This document shows, in pieces, positions 11,199 to 22,648 of a stretch of 64,000 bases of DNA. Every line of letters begins with the position of its first letter. Position 1 is the first letter of the stretch. The translations under genes and the position numbers were made by a program. The notes under the pieces were generated by a model. The model was not told the DNA's origin. It saw nothing but the letters and a program-made list of their open reading frames with translations, and ran no database searches. The DNA comes from Amorphophallus konjac (Eukaryota > Streptophyta > Magnoliopsida > Alismatales > Araceae). Where the stretch lies: NCBI GenBank assembly GCA_022559845.1, contig CM040117.1, positions 17,198,856 through 17,262,855 on the forward strand. The letters run 5' to 3'.

Positions 11199-11858
11199 CT
11201 CTTGAAGATAATACTCCCCAGAGTCCACAGAAACAAACGGAAGCTTCTTAGGATGAGTATCGAGAGAGAAACCCTCCAACCAAACTCTTAGTCCGGTCAC
11301 GAAAATAGCTGAGCAAAGGCCAGGCTTGTCAGGACTCTCTGTTGGATGTAACGGCCGCACGATAGACCGCCACACTAACGTAACGCGCTAGTCTTGGACC
11401 ATCACACAACCCTATCCACTATAAGATAAGATTAATGGGAGAAGTTCACGAACGTTGGACTCTAGATGAATGTAACGGTCAAGGGTAGATGCGTCACACT
11501 CAATGTAACGGCTGCATGATAAACCGTCACACTCAACGGATAGACAAAAGATAAGCTTGAAAGAAGCCATAAGCTTAAGGACTCTGGAAGGATGTAACGC
11601 ACCATGGTAGATGCGTTAGAGGACTGCAACGCCCCATCAAAGGACCGTTTGAGATAATAGAGTTCAAATGAAAATGAGAGTTTTGCTAAGCTTCGTCCAG
11701 CGGAAAGGGATAAGAACCAGACCCAACCAAAGAGATATGACTCATGAAATAGACCTCAAATTGACCAAGAAGGCTCAATAAAGGTGAACAACGCGGAGCA
11801 TCATATAGAATGAACAAGGAGATGACCCAACTTATCGGTCATAAAACGGGTGTCAACA
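11199..11858 (-). repeat. Remnant of a Tat-type LTR (3' portion), host of Copia-1
   Basis: This aligns with the Tat-B LTR at about 37841-38503 and ends in the same GTGTCAACA terminus. It holds three pairs of the 24-nt dyad starting at 11349/11381, 11473/11505 and 11595/11627, each pair exactly 32 bp apart. The Copia-1 insertion cuts its left side. The right end abuts Tekay-2 gag codons directly, so this LTR (solo or part of an element) inserted into that gag. Confidence 0.85.
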
Positions 11859-12448
11859 TGCCCGTTGGACCATTTCTACATAGGTCCAAATATTTTGTGG
11901 GCCAAGTTGCTGGATGAAGATGGTCCGCAGCCCGTCCATGAAACGATTAGCTTATAGAAGATCCATGCTCACTAAATGTTAAGCATAGGGTGCTAGGCGA
12001 GAGAATTGTAACTCATACTCTGCCACCGTCATCATGTCTTGATGTAAAGAAGCGAACTCCACCGCCTTCCTCTCCTTAACATGTTCGGAGAAGTATTTTG
12101 CTAAGAAGAGTATGAGAAATCCCTCCCAAGTGTGTGGTGTGTTTTGAGGCAATGTCGGAAGGGATTTCCACCAAGTACGCGCATCCTTGTTGAGTTGGAA
12201 CGTGGCGAGATGAAACTTCTCTTGATCAGCACATTGCATGACCTTGAATATACGATTCATTTCATCTATCCAGTTTTCAGCTTCGTCTGGGTTGGAAGAA
12301 CCAGAAAATCACGGAGGGTTTAGACTCCGAAGTTACGGTGCAAATCACCAGCACCAGCCCTCGTGCCGGCTTGGGTGATATTTTGTAAGGCCTAGGTGAG
12401 ACCCGCAATAGTTTTTTGCATTCCACCCCAATCGACACGGTGAGCCAT
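11859..12448 (-). pseudogene. Tekay-2 gag fragment (chromovirus)
   Basis: The fragment is homologous to the Tekay-1 gag at 32188-33087. The ATG is at 12446-12448, and GAGDLHRNF, FKVMQCADQEKFHLATFQLNKDARTWW and AEYELQFSRLAPYA follow the family pattern, then RFMDGLR and a final TYVEMVQRA immediately before the Tat LTR. The Retrotrans_gag domain forms the particle shell. Several nonsense codons and a frameshift (around 12270-12330) break the frame, and the zinc knuckles are lost to the left. Confidence 0.88.
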
Positions 12449-12693
12449 TGTAAGAATAAGGTACCTGAGAAGAACAATAAATTTGTCAACTCCAATGGAA
12501 TTGATGGGGTTAATCCTAGAGATAATTTCTAATTACTATCTCATCTTGGGGTCTACCCAATTTCTCTCATGGGTTGGAAATTTCTTTCCTTGTTTCATAG
12601 GTATGGGTCCTTAAGCCTTGGACTTAGCCTATGACATGACATTTTCTTAGGAATAAGTAAGTCTTGAGACCTACGCTCAGATATCACTTTAAC
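12449..12693 (-). other. Tekay-2 leader with decayed primer-binding site
   Basis: This is the untranslated leader between gag and the LTR. The sequence GCTCAGATATCAC near 12675-12687 corresponds to the Met-tRNA primer site seen intact in Tekay-1 (33276-33288) but has several changes. Confidence 0.65.
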
Positions 12694-13790
12694 TGTCACG
12701 CCCCGAGATTATGCAGCGGAAACAATCGGGAACGTGAACAGCCGACTAGTACGCCTCAACCGAGCAATATAATCAGAGCGCTAACACATTCACACATAAG
12801 AAATGAATGCACAATATTTGGATAAAATCTTTGCTTTATTTAAATAATAATCAAAAGTACATAAGGTTGACTCTTGACTCTTTGACTAACTAGACTCAAT
12901 AAAATGAAAAATTACATAGCGACTCTTGACTATCAACTATTGACAATATAAGACTTCGCTCCTTCTTTAATCACTCTCGGATCCATCACTTGAATAGTCT
13001 GAATCTGACCCGCTAGAATTTCCTAAAAATGATTGGAAAAATAGGGAATGAGCACACATGCCCAGTATGTATCTTCGTATCAACATGAAGACAACGTTTA
13101 AGTAATTAACATTTTAGCTCTAGAGTGTAAGATAAGTAATTAAAATACGATGAAACACGTGAATAAACTAAAGTAACACAAGTAACAAGATATGATCGAG
13201 GTAAGATATGAGAGTTCACGTAGACTGAGAATATGATCAAGCAAGAATACAACATGAATGTAATTTGGCCTTTCATGAACAAGAATGTACTTTTTCATAA
13301 CCATAAAGGCTATGCACTAGAAAGTCATGCAATGAGAATGTACTAGCAAGCATGTAATTTCACAAGATTGTCTCGTTGATCTTCACCCGTTTATAAAAAA
13401 AGTACTCCCAGCGCAATGCGATGTCAGTGTTCATCATACCCCATGGTTTATAGTATATTTTCGGCTATCTGCCGAGGGGACTAGAGTTGAGCCCTTGGAC
13501 ACTGTTCGTGCCCGCTATTGCATCTTCAAGTTATAAATCAAGCTACTTCCACGAGAAATATCAATAATGTAGGCCAATAATGAACAAGTTCAAATTATAG
13601 TTTCATGATAACAAATATCAAGGTAAGAATGCACCAATTAAGAACATGAGAGTTTAAGATTGATTTAGAACAAGGTTATGCTATGGGAAAAATTCGACAG
13701 CATAACGACTATTGTACTCAGATTATTTCCCCAACAAAGTACCCATAAATAAGGGTTTAGGAATTTCCTCGAACACCTTCAAGGCACGGG
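12694..13790 (-). repeat. Tekay-2 5' LTR, interrupted by Tat-A
   Basis: It begins TGTCACGCCCCGAG, as the Tekay-1 LTRs do (TGTCACGCCCCGAA), and stays AT-rich up to about 13,760-13,800. There composition changes abruptly to GC-rich Tat-A sequence. The right boundary is approximate, by base composition only. It contains no gene. Confidence 0.75.
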
Positions 13791-14991
13791 ATACCTGGCC
13801 TCTCCGACAACCCAATGGGCCCGACCAATAGGCCCAACCCGCTAGCCGAAGCGTACGGCGGCACTAGCAATCGATCGGGACCACTCCCGACTCATAAGTT
13901 GCGGACTTTCCCCGCACTCTACACGACCACCCGGGCCATCCCGGGGACGCTCGACTACAAGCCACGCCACGTGGCACCCAGTAAAAAGGCTAGGGGCCTA
14001 CTCTGAGACGCCTTCCTTCAACCCTCCAAGGTCAAAGGGAGACCCAAATAGGTCAACCACAGGCTCGGGAGGCCCGCAGTACGTGTGTACGGCTCACACA
14101 TATGTGTCCGACATTCTGCCGAACACATTGTGGGCGCACATGTTTCAACCCTTCTACACCAACCCACGGGCCGCCCCGTGGTTCCAGAACACCAATTGGG
14201 TCCCACAACGACCCCCAGTAAGTCGGGGCCACCCCCGACCCTCAGATACGTGGCAACACGCCACTCAACTTTAGCTCTCGGGCCAACCCGAGGCTACCCA
14301 GCCAACTCACCGTACAACACGGAACGTAACACGAGGCAAGGCTCGTGGCCCAAGGTGCCTCCTCCCAGCTCCTACGGACTTCTACCCTTGGCCCTAGGCC
14401 AAATCCAAGGCCCGTCGGCCACCCGCGTGGCTCGTTCGGCAACCCGGGGTGTGTCGGGCATTCGCCCGAACACCTTGCGAGCGGCCACTACGGCCCGAAG
14501 AACAAAGGCCTCCATGGGCCATTTCAATATTCCGGAACCCTGTATCCTGCAAAGATATCCCCAGACGATGAAGGAAGACCCCCGGGGGCCATCCCTCAAG
14601 GTTGCGACTCGCCCGGGGCCAGTTCACCCCAGGGCATGGTCGCGCCCCCGGAGAGGGCGAACTCCCCGGGGGCTGCGCCCTCTCCTCAGCTCGGAGGCCC
14701 GACGGCACTTCCCAGTCCCAGTTCGTGGAAATTCCTAACTTCACGGTCCATGGTTCGTGTAAAGTTCGTTCGTCGTACCCGTGTGTGGAAGGATTCGCGA
14801 AGACGGAGTCCCGGGATTACATTGAGTCACGCACGTCAATCCCTCGATCTTCGCACACAAGCAGCCAGTCCACCAGTGTATCCTCGTAGTATCCTTTATC
14901 CTCTTTCTTCTTAGCCAATTTAGGAAGAAAACAACACAAAAAAATTGGATTTTATAGAGGTGGGACCACTCCCCCTCTCTCTCCTCTAGCC

Positions 14992-15390
14992 GGTCCGCCC
15001 AAACCCCCCCCCCTGGGGAGGGGTTTAGGCGGACCAGCTTGGGCCCCCAAGCTGGTCCGCCTAAACCCCCCAAGGGGGGGGGGGTTAGGCGGACTAGCCT
15101 GGCCCCCCAGGCTAGTCCGCCTAAACCCCTGGGTAATAAAAAAAGAGATTTTTAAAAATAAAAAAATGGGCCTGTTCGGTCCGCCCAAACCCCTCCAAAA
15201 AAAAAAAAAAGAATTTTACCCACCGAAGAGGTGTTTAGGCAGACAAGACCAGCCCCTTGGGCTTGTCCGCCTAAACCCCATCTCCCACACTTCGACACAC
15301 ACACAAAAAATGTAAATAAAGTAAAAATAAAAGCACTATTTGGGGGGTTTACCCGGACGAAGTGGGACCCCCAACTTGGTCCGCCTAAAC
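14992..15390. repeat. Cluster of long hairpins GTTTAGGCGGACC/GGTCCGCCTAAAC
   Basis: The arms 15023-15043 and 15046-15066 are perfect reverse complements of 21 nt and extend a few bases further. A second hairpin has 18-nt perfect arms inside 15086-15123. Further arms with the same core are at 14992-14999, 15178-15185, about 15233-15276 and about 15346-15390. All lie upstream of the TATA box. Confidence 0.9.
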
Positions 15391-15407
15391 CCCACCCCTT
15401 CAACTTC

Positions 15408-15414
15408 TATAAAT
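15408..15414 (+). promoter_or_regulatory. TATA box of Tat-A LTR
   Basis: TATAAAT in the context TTCTATAAATTGCC. It lies downstream of the hairpin cluster and about 370 nt before the first gag-region ATG, the expected place for the retroelement core promoter. Confidence 0.65.
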
Positions 15415-15621
15415 TGCCCCCCTTACCAACAAGCAAAAAAAAAAAAGAGGGTACAAGAAGCAACACACAGACACACTGACGGACGAGCAAACTCCCCCGG
15501 CCTAATTTTCGCACCCTCGGACCCCCGAGGACTTCGGCATGGGTCGGGAACGCGAGAAGACAAGTGCGCGTGCGGTTGGCTTGCTAGTCGGCTCACACAC
15601 GCGTAACAGAGAGGATGACAC

Positions 15622-15775
15622 GCCTGGTGGGACATCTCCCGCCTTCCTTCTTTTTGCTGAAGAAAATTCTGTGCCAGCCCTAAAGCCCGGTGCCCTTTCC
15701 CTATCCTTGCAGGAGAGGCAGAGGAGGGTGCTCGTGCGCGCATTCTCTCACAGCTTCCAGTTCGTGTTCTGATCG
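15622..15775 (+). other. Tat-A leader
   Basis: This is the stretch between the inferred LTR end and the first open frame of the gag region. I see no recognised element beyond the doubtful primer site near 15626. Confidence 0.4.
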
Positions 15776-16648
15776 TTGGACCACTCTCGGCGACCGTCAG
15801 TGACCATCGCCTCCACAGCACCCAGCATTCCAACAACCATGGCGGCCGTCACCTACGGCCCCAACGTTATTGCCACCCATGCTCGGGTGGGCTACTTGGC
15901 GACGCCGATCGCTTTCGACAGCTTCGCCTGGATAATCGGATCGCCCTACTTTTTGGGTGTGACCCTTGTGGCTATTCCTCAGTCGACTCCAGTTTCTCCA
16001 TTGGTTCCCGTGGCCAACGCGCCACGCGCGCTCCCAGCACCAGTGTCTCGCCTGAGTGCTGGGCACCAGACTATCACCACTGGCCCTTATAGGGCCCCTA
16101 GATCAACGCCGACCCGGGTAAGCGTTAGCTCCCGAGGCCAGCCTCGTCCGATCTCCAACACAGGCCCCACGCCTCGGACTTCGGCCACTACTGCAGCATC
16201 TCCCTCGGGTCCTCAACCCTGAGCCACAGCCAAGCCGGCACCCAACACGGGCTCCCTGCCCCGGGTCCACGGCTTCTCGGCATCTCCCTCGGGTTTTCAA
16301 CCCCGAGCCGCAGCCAAGCCGGAACCCAACACAGGCTCCCTGCCCTAGGTCCACGGCTTCCCGGCATCTTCCTCGGGTCTTCAACCCCGAGTCGCAGCCA
16401 AGCCGGTACCAAACACGGGCTTCCTGCCCCGGGTCCACGGCACCTCAGCATCCTCCTCGGGTCTTCAACCCCGAGCCCCAGCAAAGCCAGCACCCGACAC
16501 GAGCCTTCAGCCCCTGGTCTACGGCTCCTCAGCATCTACATCAGATTTCGACCCCGAATCCCGGCACGACCGACACTCGACACTGGTTCACCGCCCCGAG
16601 TTCGTGGCTCTTCGATATCACACTTGGGGCCCCGGTCCTGAGCTCTAG
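15776..16648 (+). pseudogene. Tat-A 5' coding region with 28-residue proline-rich repeats
   Basis: An open frame from about 15776 reads Ser/Thr/Pro/Ala-rich protein, then enters an 84-bp tandem repeat. The same frame continues across the repeat with stops at 16220-16222 and again around 16347, so the repeat once encoded a 28-residue module of the type QPRAAAKPEPNTGSLPRVHG. I recognise no domain. It may be the N-terminal extension of Gag or a separate leader ORF. Confidence 0.55.
16197..16616 (+). repeat. 84-bp tandem repeat, five copies
   Basis: Units begin with CATC at 16197, 16281, 16365, 16449 and 16533, each exactly 84 bp apart (28 codons). The first four are similar and the fifth is more divergent. 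The exact multiple of three preserved the reading frame and also produces long antisense open frames that are not genes. Confidence 0.93.
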
Positions 16649-17836
16649 TTGAACCTGCTCTCCCCGTGGGTCTTCCACCCAGGGGGTGACGTTCCTCAGC
16701 ACCTTCCTCGGGCATCCCGACCCGAGCCCAGACTACGTCGGCACCTATCGCGGGTCCTCGACCCAGGGGCGTCGGCACCTCAGCACTTCCGACAGCGTCG
16801 CCCTCCAGTGCAAGGGTATCGTCTCAGGCATCGGCAACACTCATATCGGCACGGGCGAAGGTTTATAGCAGAGTCACCCAGCCATCGACTCCCGGCGTAG
16901 ATTTCATACCCCAGGGGCCGATCCCAGCACCTCAGATTGACAGCTTCACGCTGCCAGTCGCTTCAGGCCGAGTTTTCTCGATCTACCATCTTGGGGCGGA
17001 GTCTTCCTCAGCTCCTCAGAAGAAGCTTCGCCATGGCCGTAGAAGCAGGCGACTCGCTGCCGCAATCAGTAACTCCGGCAAGACGGTCCTTGTCGGTGAC
17101 TTGCGGATCCATCTCGACGGGGGTGAACGAATCATACCCCAGGAACAGACAGTTCCCACTATCCCCACCTCCAATCATTTTGACCTCTTGCGTCAAACAC
17201 GAGAGGACGGGGTGAAGCTCAAAAGAGCGGGTCCCTCGACAGCAGTCCGGTGGCACCCACCTCAGCCAGACACGCGGACTCCCAAGACAACTCGTCGAAA
17301 AAACGGCGACAAGGGGGATCAGCAACCTGACATGAGAAGAATCTGGGTCACCCCAGAAGAAGCTCAAGCTGTTCGAAGGGAGCGTATCACTAACCCCCTG
17401 TGAGCACTCAGATGCGGCATCAGACGGGATGCGACCGGCCTCACAGCAACATCGTCTGACGACGCCCAGTCGTCCAATGTCCCCCGCGCAAGCAAGTGAA
17501 GGCAAAGGTGAGCCCATCCTCGGGCCATCCAGTAACCTGTCCAGGGTTCTCCTCCGACCAACGTCGGGAGTGAGCCCCCTCCGTAATGCATCTCGGTCTT
17601 TGACAGACTAGGGACGCCTGTCCGGCCCGAGCGACACCCGCAAAAGAAGCGGACAGTCTGATTTATCAATGATGCGGTTCGAGTGTTCACGTGTTACACC
17701 ACCGGACACCAACCAAACTCCCAGTCTGACGACTTGAACTAGCCTCTGTCCCACTTCAGGAGGCCACACCACCAGGCTCCGCTGCCTCCTCCAATAGGTC
17801 ACGTCGGCACTTCTGAGAGACCGCAGGCATCGGAAC
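16617..17836 (+). other. Degenerate gag-upstream region of Tat-A
   Basis: This 1.2-kb stretch has short broken frames on both strands and no recognisable domain. It probably represents decayed N-terminal Gag or leader sequence. Confidence 0.45.
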
Positions 17837-19660
17837 GCGTGAAAGAGGTCCCGGTGGAAGACCGTGACCCTCCCACTAACGTAGAGCCGGTCAACAATGA
17901 CCCTCCTGCGAACGAGGCTCAAGAAGTGACCCTCGACACTCTTATGAAGGAGAACCAGCACCTGAAGGCCCTCCTGCAAGACCTCCTCCAGGAGCGAGAC
18001 CTTCATCCGCAGTAACCTGCTAGGCCCCAGGCCGAGGCCCCGGTACCCCCGGCTGCCCGCGATGCTGCCAACACCTCAGCGGTGATTGCCCGAACCCCGT
18101 TGGCAACTGGGTTTGGCACGCCCCCGGTTGAGGTTCAACCGCGAGCCTCCAACACGCCGATGCCGAAAAATCTCCTGGCGCAATGCCAGATGATCGAGCG
18201 CATCATCGAGACAAAGCTCACCCAGCATCGTGAAGGGGCTATCACGGTAGATCTCTACAGTGTGCCCTACCCGCTTCACCACCAGCTGAAAAAGCTTCCC
18301 CCAGAATACTCCAAGCCCCCGAGGCTGCAAAAGTTCGACGGGCAGGGGTCGCCACATGAACACTTGGCCTACTATGTTACGGCCATGGGTGAGTTAGCAC
18401 TTGATGAATCATATCTCCTCCGCTACTTCGCCACTTCGCTCACGGGAACGGCCTTCCAATGGTACTCCCGTCTGAAGCCCAACTCAGTCATTGACTGGGC
18501 TGATCTCCATAAGAAGTTCCATGACCGCTTCCAAACGGCTGAGCGAAAGGTCTCTCTAGCCGAACTCTGTTCTCTTCGGCAGAAAAAGGGCGAGGGTGCC
18601 CTCGACTCATAAAAAAATGGCGAGACCTCAGCATGAGGTGTGTCAATCCACCCATTTAAGAGGGCGCCATCACTATATGTCGTCGAGGTCTGGCAGCCGA
18701 GGTCAGCGAAAAGCTTCTCAGCACCAATATCAAAGGCTTCGACCAACTCAACTCGGCAGTCGCCGAAATAGAGATGTTCTTCGCCGATAACCCGGGCTAT
18801 ATTGCAGCCAAGGGTAAGCAAGCGCGAGAACGCCAGCCTGGTAAGGAGGTGAATATCATAGAGTTCACCCCTGCCGCCAAGGCCAGTAAGGGGGCCGAAT
18901 CCAACGGCTCTGACAAAAAGCCAGCGAATAAGCCAGCTGCTCCCTCCTTCTCGAGCGTATGAAGACACCATTCTCTTTCAAGAAGGAACATACGAAGATG
19001 CTCTTTGACCTCTGTATGGCCCAGAAGATCGTCAAACTGCCAGAAATCCGCAAGTCGGACGAGGCCCTGAAGACCGACGATCCCAGTTATTGCCTGTATC
19101 ATCGCATACTGGGCCACTCAATTGAAGATTGCTACGTCTTCAAGACGCAGGCGCAGAAGCTGATCTGAGATGGTCTTGTCAAAATGAAGAGCGGCCTCAT
19201 CGATCCCCCGCAACCACATACGTAGGCCAGGCCAACTAAGGCAGCACACGTGGCCCACCCCTCAGCCAATGTCATCCACATGATGGCCGCATTTTCTCTC
19301 TCTAATGACGAGTCAGAGGAGCCCAGGGCCGATCGAAGGAGGCGTTCGATCTGGTATCCAGGGTGGAGGCCCTGGCATGATCAGAGACCTCTCTCTTTCC
19401 CCAGGGAGAGAACTCGGCGACTCTTCGATATCCTCGTCGAGAGGGGGCAAATCATGCCCCGTGACTCGCCTGCCGACTACACCCATCGGGATCGTAGTCA
19501 CCCCCAGTACTGCCCCTTCCACGCCAGAATCTGCCACCCGATCAAGTCCTGTGAGGAAGTTCAACACCTCATCCAGGAACAGATCGATGGGAGCAAATCT
19601 ATGCGGAAGGAAACTCCATGTCGCTCGTCAAGCTTCGGCAAGCTGTCGAAGAGACCCTGA
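17837..19660 (+). pseudogene. Tat-A gag
   Basis: A short predicted coiled coil (TLDTLMKENQHLKALLQDLL) at about 17935-17995 precedes the Retrotrans_gag domain at 18082-18612 (LQKFDGQGSPHEHLAYYVTAM, FQWYSRLKPNSVIDWADL). After TAA at 18610-18612 the homology continues (KKWRDLSMRCVNPP). Two Cys-His modules follow in one frame, YCLYHRILGHSIEDC at about 19088-19132 and YCPFHARICHPIKSC at about 19508-19552. Each is preceded by an LFD... helix, so the module appears duplicated. Stops (18013-18015, 18610-18612, 19166-19168 and others) and frameshifts make it a pseudogene. Gag forms the particle and packages RNA. Confidence 0.85.
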
Positions 19661-21744
19661 GCATCGCCAGGGATGCGCCAGAGCGGCCGAACTCTCCTCA
19701 AGAGAATGGGCACGGGCTGCCTTACCAGCATCCCCTAGAATGGCTCGAGTTCCGGACGGACAACCAAGAGGCGCTCGAGCGATTGTGAAGGTGTGGAGAG
19801 TGGGACGCCCGTCAAGAGACGGAGCCGACCAACTTTTCGGTCAACGTCATCCATCCTCTTGCTCCTCCGGCACCCTCGGGCTCCCAGACATCTGCACCTA
19901 GCCAGCCAACCCCAGTCGCTTCAGCCGCGCGGTGGTGGTCCTAGCGGGAGCTAAAGTCTCTCCCTTTCCCTAAAGAAGACACTGCCAGGATCCTTCGGGT
20001 CTTTCTCGGCCGAGAGGATGTTCTGGTGAGCGAGACGACGATGGGCTCTTCAGCTCTCTCTCATCCTCCTCCCGTCCTATCTTCATCGCCTGCATCCGCG
20101 GATAGGAAGGGAAAGTAAAAGCAGGGTGAGGCCCCGCCTCAACCTCGTTGCACCTCCTCGCTGGATGGGCCGCCGGGTCCTCCCCGCCTACCTGTTGACA
20201 CAATCCAAAGTACGAAGAAGACATCTTCGAAGTCTTCATCGACTTCAATTCAAGTGGCGGGCCCACCGCCACAAGGCTTCGTCATTCCTCGGAGACGGGA
20301 CAACCATGCAGAGCAACAATGTCTCGCGACGCCGCCAGTCGTCACCAGACCCAGCCCTCAGCATGATCACAAAGGCAAGGCTAAGGAGCAAGACAACCAG
20401 TATGTCTCTCGCCCCGCTCCTCAACAAAAGCCATCGCCACTGCGGCTAAGGCATCAAACCGCGCACACGTCTTCAGACGCCAACACCAGCCTACCGACTC
20501 CTTGTAGGCTCCTGTCGCCACCGCGGCTAAGGCATCAAAGTGCGCATACGTCTTCTGACGCCAGTCCCAGCATTCTGGCATACCAGGAATTGTCGCTCGA
20601 GGTAATCGAGCAGGCGATTAATGCCACCTTCAGATACAACAAGCGGAAGGCGCCTGGATCGAAATTCGGGCGAGGAAGAGTCATCGACCTCGCCCTGCAA
20701 AGGTATCGGCTCAGAGATATCCTCGTCAGGATTTATCAACTCCGGCTCCAGCACCTCTCCCTCCTACTCCCTTGGAGATTGCTATTGCCAAGAGACAAGA
20801 GAAAAATAGGAGGAAGAACCTCATAAGGCGGCTCAAAAAACAAGCTGAACAAGCAGCCGCCCTGTAATCTCCGGCCGAGCCAACGCCTCTCCAAAGGCTC
20901 CAGCGGCTCATTGACGACCTGGAGGAATACGTTCCTCCTCGTCCTACCGGGGCTCTCCCACTCGACAGCTACATCCCGTGGGAAGAAATACAAAAACGAG
21001 CCCGCCTCAGAAATTGGGTCCAAGAGATGATCCAAAAGCTCAAGGACGGCGAAAGACTCGTGATTCCGGACGAGCTCTCCTTGTGCTATAAAGACAAGGA
21101 GATCACCATAGAGCAGCTGGAAGAAATGCTTCGGCGCTGCACCTGCAACATGGTGGCCATCCCACCTCCTGATAATATAAACGCTCCTCGGTGAGGTGGC
21201 TCAACAGCCTCCCGGACAGATAAAGGGCTACCACCCCTCTTGGGCTACAGCCAGCTTCATATCACACCGGTCGCGGCCGAGGTCGTGGCCGGGGACGCGG
21301 TACAGTCGTGGGAGAACTCCTGAGCTACCTCCTCACCCGTCCACCTTCGACCCAGAGCGAATTATCCTCTTTCGGGGAGAGGAGCCGGCTCCCATTCCAG
21401 AAGTAGAAGTTCGGGGCAGGCCCGGTGTCTTTGATCCTTCCGGCGTTGGAGAGGCTACTACCAGCTTCCCAGCCCCTGCACCAGTACCAGCTTCTACAGC
21501 AGAGCAAGCGGGACCATCCGGTAAGGACGAGCCAGCCTGCCAATCACCCCCAGAAGAGCCATCACTGGCATCCTTGTTCCAATAGTCCGCTGGTGATCAA
21601 AGTCAGTCTGATCTCGGTGGTAAGGGCAAGACAGTGCAACTCCCCGACAGGGAATAGCACGGTAGGTCGCAAAAGGTTCGACCCGACATACTACCCTCTC
21701 TGGAGGATGCTCGAGCTCGAGCTGACCGGAAGGTCCTTCACCAG
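19661..21744 (+). other. Tat-A gag-protease spacer, with one well-kept frame at 20872-21192
   Basis: Most of this 2.1-kb stretch is broken frames rich in Ser, Pro and Arg. One segment, 20872-21192, stays open for 106 codons and reads as a helical, charged protein (LQRLQRLIDDLEEYVPP, WVQEMIQKLKDGERLVIPDE, IEQLEEMLRRC). I do not recognise the family. A second stretch near 21196-21585 is Pro/Glu-rich. By position they belong to the Gag-protease linker. Confidence 0.5.
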
Positions 21745-22648
21745 ATGAAACGCTTCCCTGCCAGCATTTCAATTTGGGAAGCCATCGCTTGGAGTAAGGA
21801 ACTAAGGGAAACCCTTATCAAAATACTCCAAGAGCCGGAAGTTTATGAAGCGGATGCCGTGGAAATGAAGGCGGCTGCCTATGGAGCCTTCGCAGTCACC
21901 ATTTCCTTCACGGAGAAAGACCTGCTGCTTTCCCCTCCGTGCCACAACCTGCCCTCTCTACATGAAGGGGAAGATCAACGGGCATGATGTGAACCAGATC
22001 CTGGTAGACGCTAGTGCCGCAGTTAACATCATGCCGCTCAAGACATTCAAGTCTCTATATCTGACCCCGTACCTCCAAAAGGTTCATGCGGTTAAGATAT
22101 CCGGCTTCAACCAGAACACCGAGGACGCCCTCGGCAGGGTGGATGTCGATCTGGTGCTCGATGATTTCACCTCTAAGGTGACATTCTACATCATCGACTC
22201 CAACACATCTTATAAGATGCTACTGGGCAGACCCTGGCTCCATGAAAATTGGGTCGTCCCATCGACTCTCCACCAATGCATCAAGTATGCCAAGGACGGA
22301 GAGCAACATAAGGTCTTTGCAGACCTGTCGCCGTTCACACCGGCAGAATGCAACCTAGCCAACGCTGCGCTCTATTTCAAGGGGATTAGTCCATACCCCG
22401 TAATTAAGAGCAAAAGCAACAGTTGGCTTTCAGAGGAAGATGATGATGATCTCTTCTCTATTGACGAGGAAAAGGCCAAGCTTCATCGGCTACGCTCGGC
22501 TCCAAGTCAACCCCAGATCACCCGGAGAGGCGCCAGATCGACTTCGAGGCTAATCTTATTAGCCGAGCTATCGACAAGAGTATATGCTTGCCACCAGACT
22601 GCATCCAACTCCCATGTGCATCCGAGGAGCACCGTGTCGAGTCGTTGA
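21745..22648 (+). pseudogene. Tat-A protease
   Basis: The retropepsin-like region shows MKGKINGHDVNQILVDASAAVNIMP, where an aspartic protease active site (D-S/T-G) is expected, followed by the flap and LLGRPWLHENWVVPSTLHQCIKY, which is conserved in Tat proteases. The catalytic triad reads Asp-Ala-Ser here, so the essential Gly is lost. A frameshift near 21900-21960 joins two frames, and another near 22500 cuts the C-terminus. Confidence 0.82.

Larger units (their letters stand above)
13790..15621 (+). repeat. Probable Tat-A 5' LTR (limits approximate)
   Basis: This is a GC-rich non-coding block before the gag region with a TATA box at 15408-15414 and a hairpin-rich U3. A plausible 3' end is GATGACA near 15621, followed a few bases on by TGGTGGGA, which could be a primer-binding site although I cannot assign the tRNA. 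The left end is set only by the composition shift. Open frames here in several phases have no domain. Confidence 0.55.

Noticed and set aside
14018..14914. Long open frames on both strands in GC-rich DNA
   Set aside because: Composition-driven. They lie in the inferred Tat-A LTR, with no domain and no conserved neighbour.
16103..16535. Antisense open frames across the 84-bp repeat
   Set aside because: Artefact of a repeat with unit length divisible by three; the sense frame has the more plausible Pro-rich composition.
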